This document shows positions 5,177-5,689 of a stretch of DNA of 5,689 nucleotides, in pieces. How positions within the stretch are numbered: the stretch's first letter is position 1; every line of letters begins with the position of its first letter. The DNA is taken from NCBI GenBank assembly GCA_017479035.1, contig JAFVCR010000169.1, positions 1-5,689 of the forward strand. The letters are read 5' to 3'. Both the position numbers and the translations under genes were made by a program. Origin of the DNA: Kiritimatiellia bacterium. GTDB lineage: Bacteria > Verrucomicrobiota > Kiritimatiellia > RFP12 > UBA1067. A model generated the notes under the pieces. The model searched no databases and was not told the origin of the DNA. It saw nothing but the letters and a program-made list of their open reading frames with translations.

Positions 5177-5689
5177 TCACCGCCGCGCTTCTTCAATCGC
5201 CACCTCTACACGATAGAACCCGCTCCTTGCATCCGCCGCCGGAACCACGGTGGCGGTTTTGCCTTCCATTCTCTCTCCGGCATTCCACTCGCTCTTGAGG
5301 TCGCTCTTTTCGTAAAGCGTGCACACCACGTCCACCGCCGGTATCGTCGGCGCATTTGGTATGGAATTTTCTACGGACACCACCACTTTCCCATCCTCTA
5401 TTTTTATCTCCGCCTCCACTTTTGCATTGCTCTCTTCGGCGGACATCCCCAGAATGAAATTCAGATAGTTTGGATAGCCGTTTGCGCCGCGCTCTTCCAT
5501 GTAATCATGCCAATCGTATCCCCAATTCCATTCCACGAGTTCCTGATATGTCTCGTCTGCATCGAGCCACGCCTGCAACGTTGCATCGTTTGCGATTGCA
5601 GCCGCCGTTCCCGGGATTGCATAGGTATCTGCAATCTTTTTGCAGTAGAGCCTCTTCGCCGCAAAGTCCCATGCAACCTCCCAACCGTA
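5177..5689 (-). CDS. C-terminal end of an unrecognised, probably secreted protein (runs off the right edge)
   Basis: The minus strand is open from the window edge (5689) to a TGA at 5179-5177, giving the last 170 residues of a longer protein; no start is visible. It first reads YGWEVAWDFAAKRLYCKKIADTYA, then a segment rich in Trp, Tyr and acidic residues (WLDADETYQELVEWNWGYDW) and ERGANGYPNYLNFILGMSAEE. The last of these resembles the 'N-G-x-x-N-Y-L-x-F-x-L-G' link seen in large exported proteins of Verrucomicrobiota-type bacteria. The final 90 residues look like a beta-sandwich ending in SDLKSEWNAGE...SGFYRVEVAIEEARR, like the short 'S-D-L-x-x-W...FYRV' C-terminal domains of such proteins. 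I cannot name the family or its substrate. Codon use is less G-ending than in aroC. It converges on cdsA with 6 bases between stops. Confidence 0.75.
   Translation of the reverse strand, partial: YGWEVAWDFAAKRLYCKKIADTYAIPGTAAAIANDATLQAWLDADETYQELVEWNWGYDWHDYMEERGANGYPNYLNFILGMSAEESNAKVEAEIKIEDGKVVVSVENSIPNAPTIPAVDVVCTLYEKSDLKSEWNAGERMEGKTATVVPAADARSGFYRVEVAIEEARR

Overview
This 5.7-kb window looks like bacterial chromosome with mostly housekeeping content. Plus-strand GC is about 69% in a hand-counted 100-base stretch of purA. The CdsA-like protein (SDMGG and GLGG-type motifs) and the right-edge protein, whose C-terminus resembles the 'S-D-L...W...FYRV' ends of large secreted proteins, remind me of the Verrucomicrobiota/Kiritimatiellota/Lentisphaerae side of the PVC group. 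This is an impression from recalled families, not a test.

Layout: (1) The left half is on the minus strand: aroC (chorismate synthase), followed with a 4-base overlap by the N-terminal part of a di-heme cytochrome c peroxidase/MauG-like protein that runs off the left edge. (2) An 82-base divergent intergenic region carries two near-consensus sigma70-type promoters, back to back. Their -35 hexamers sit inside one 17-base palindrome. Both predicted transcripts start within a few bases of their start codons, so aroC and purA are probably expressed from leaderless or near-leaderless mRNAs. (3) On the plus strand purA (adenylosuccinate synthetase) is followed by uppS (undecaprenyl diphosphate synthase), which starts at a TTG overlapping the purA stop. 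Next come a small GxxExxY-family PD-(D/E)xK-type protein and cdsA (phosphatidate cytidylyltransferase). (4) At the right edge, the C-terminal end of an unrecognised, probably secreted protein lies on the minus strand and converges on cdsA with only 6 bases between stop codons.

Functionally, aroC feeds aromatic biosynthesis and purA feeds AMP synthesis. uppS and cdsA supply the lipid carrier for cell-wall sugars and CDP-diacylglycerol for phospholipids, and are adjacent in many bacteria. Here that pair is split by the GxxExxY gene. The gene is about 45% GC, has the opposite C/G skew to the rest of the plus strand, and is bracketed by an 11-base imperfect inverted repeat plus a small array of TCTGCG repeats. 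Just before it, a strong Shine-Dalgarno and an ATG overlapping the uppS stop lead into an 11-codon dead end. This looks like an ancestral gene junction interrupted by a foreign cassette.

I found no RNA genes, CRISPR array, transposase or clear rho-independent terminator. No stretch longer than 300 bases lacks a gene. The parts most worth a second look are the symmetrical divergent leaderless promoter region and the GxxExxY cassette.
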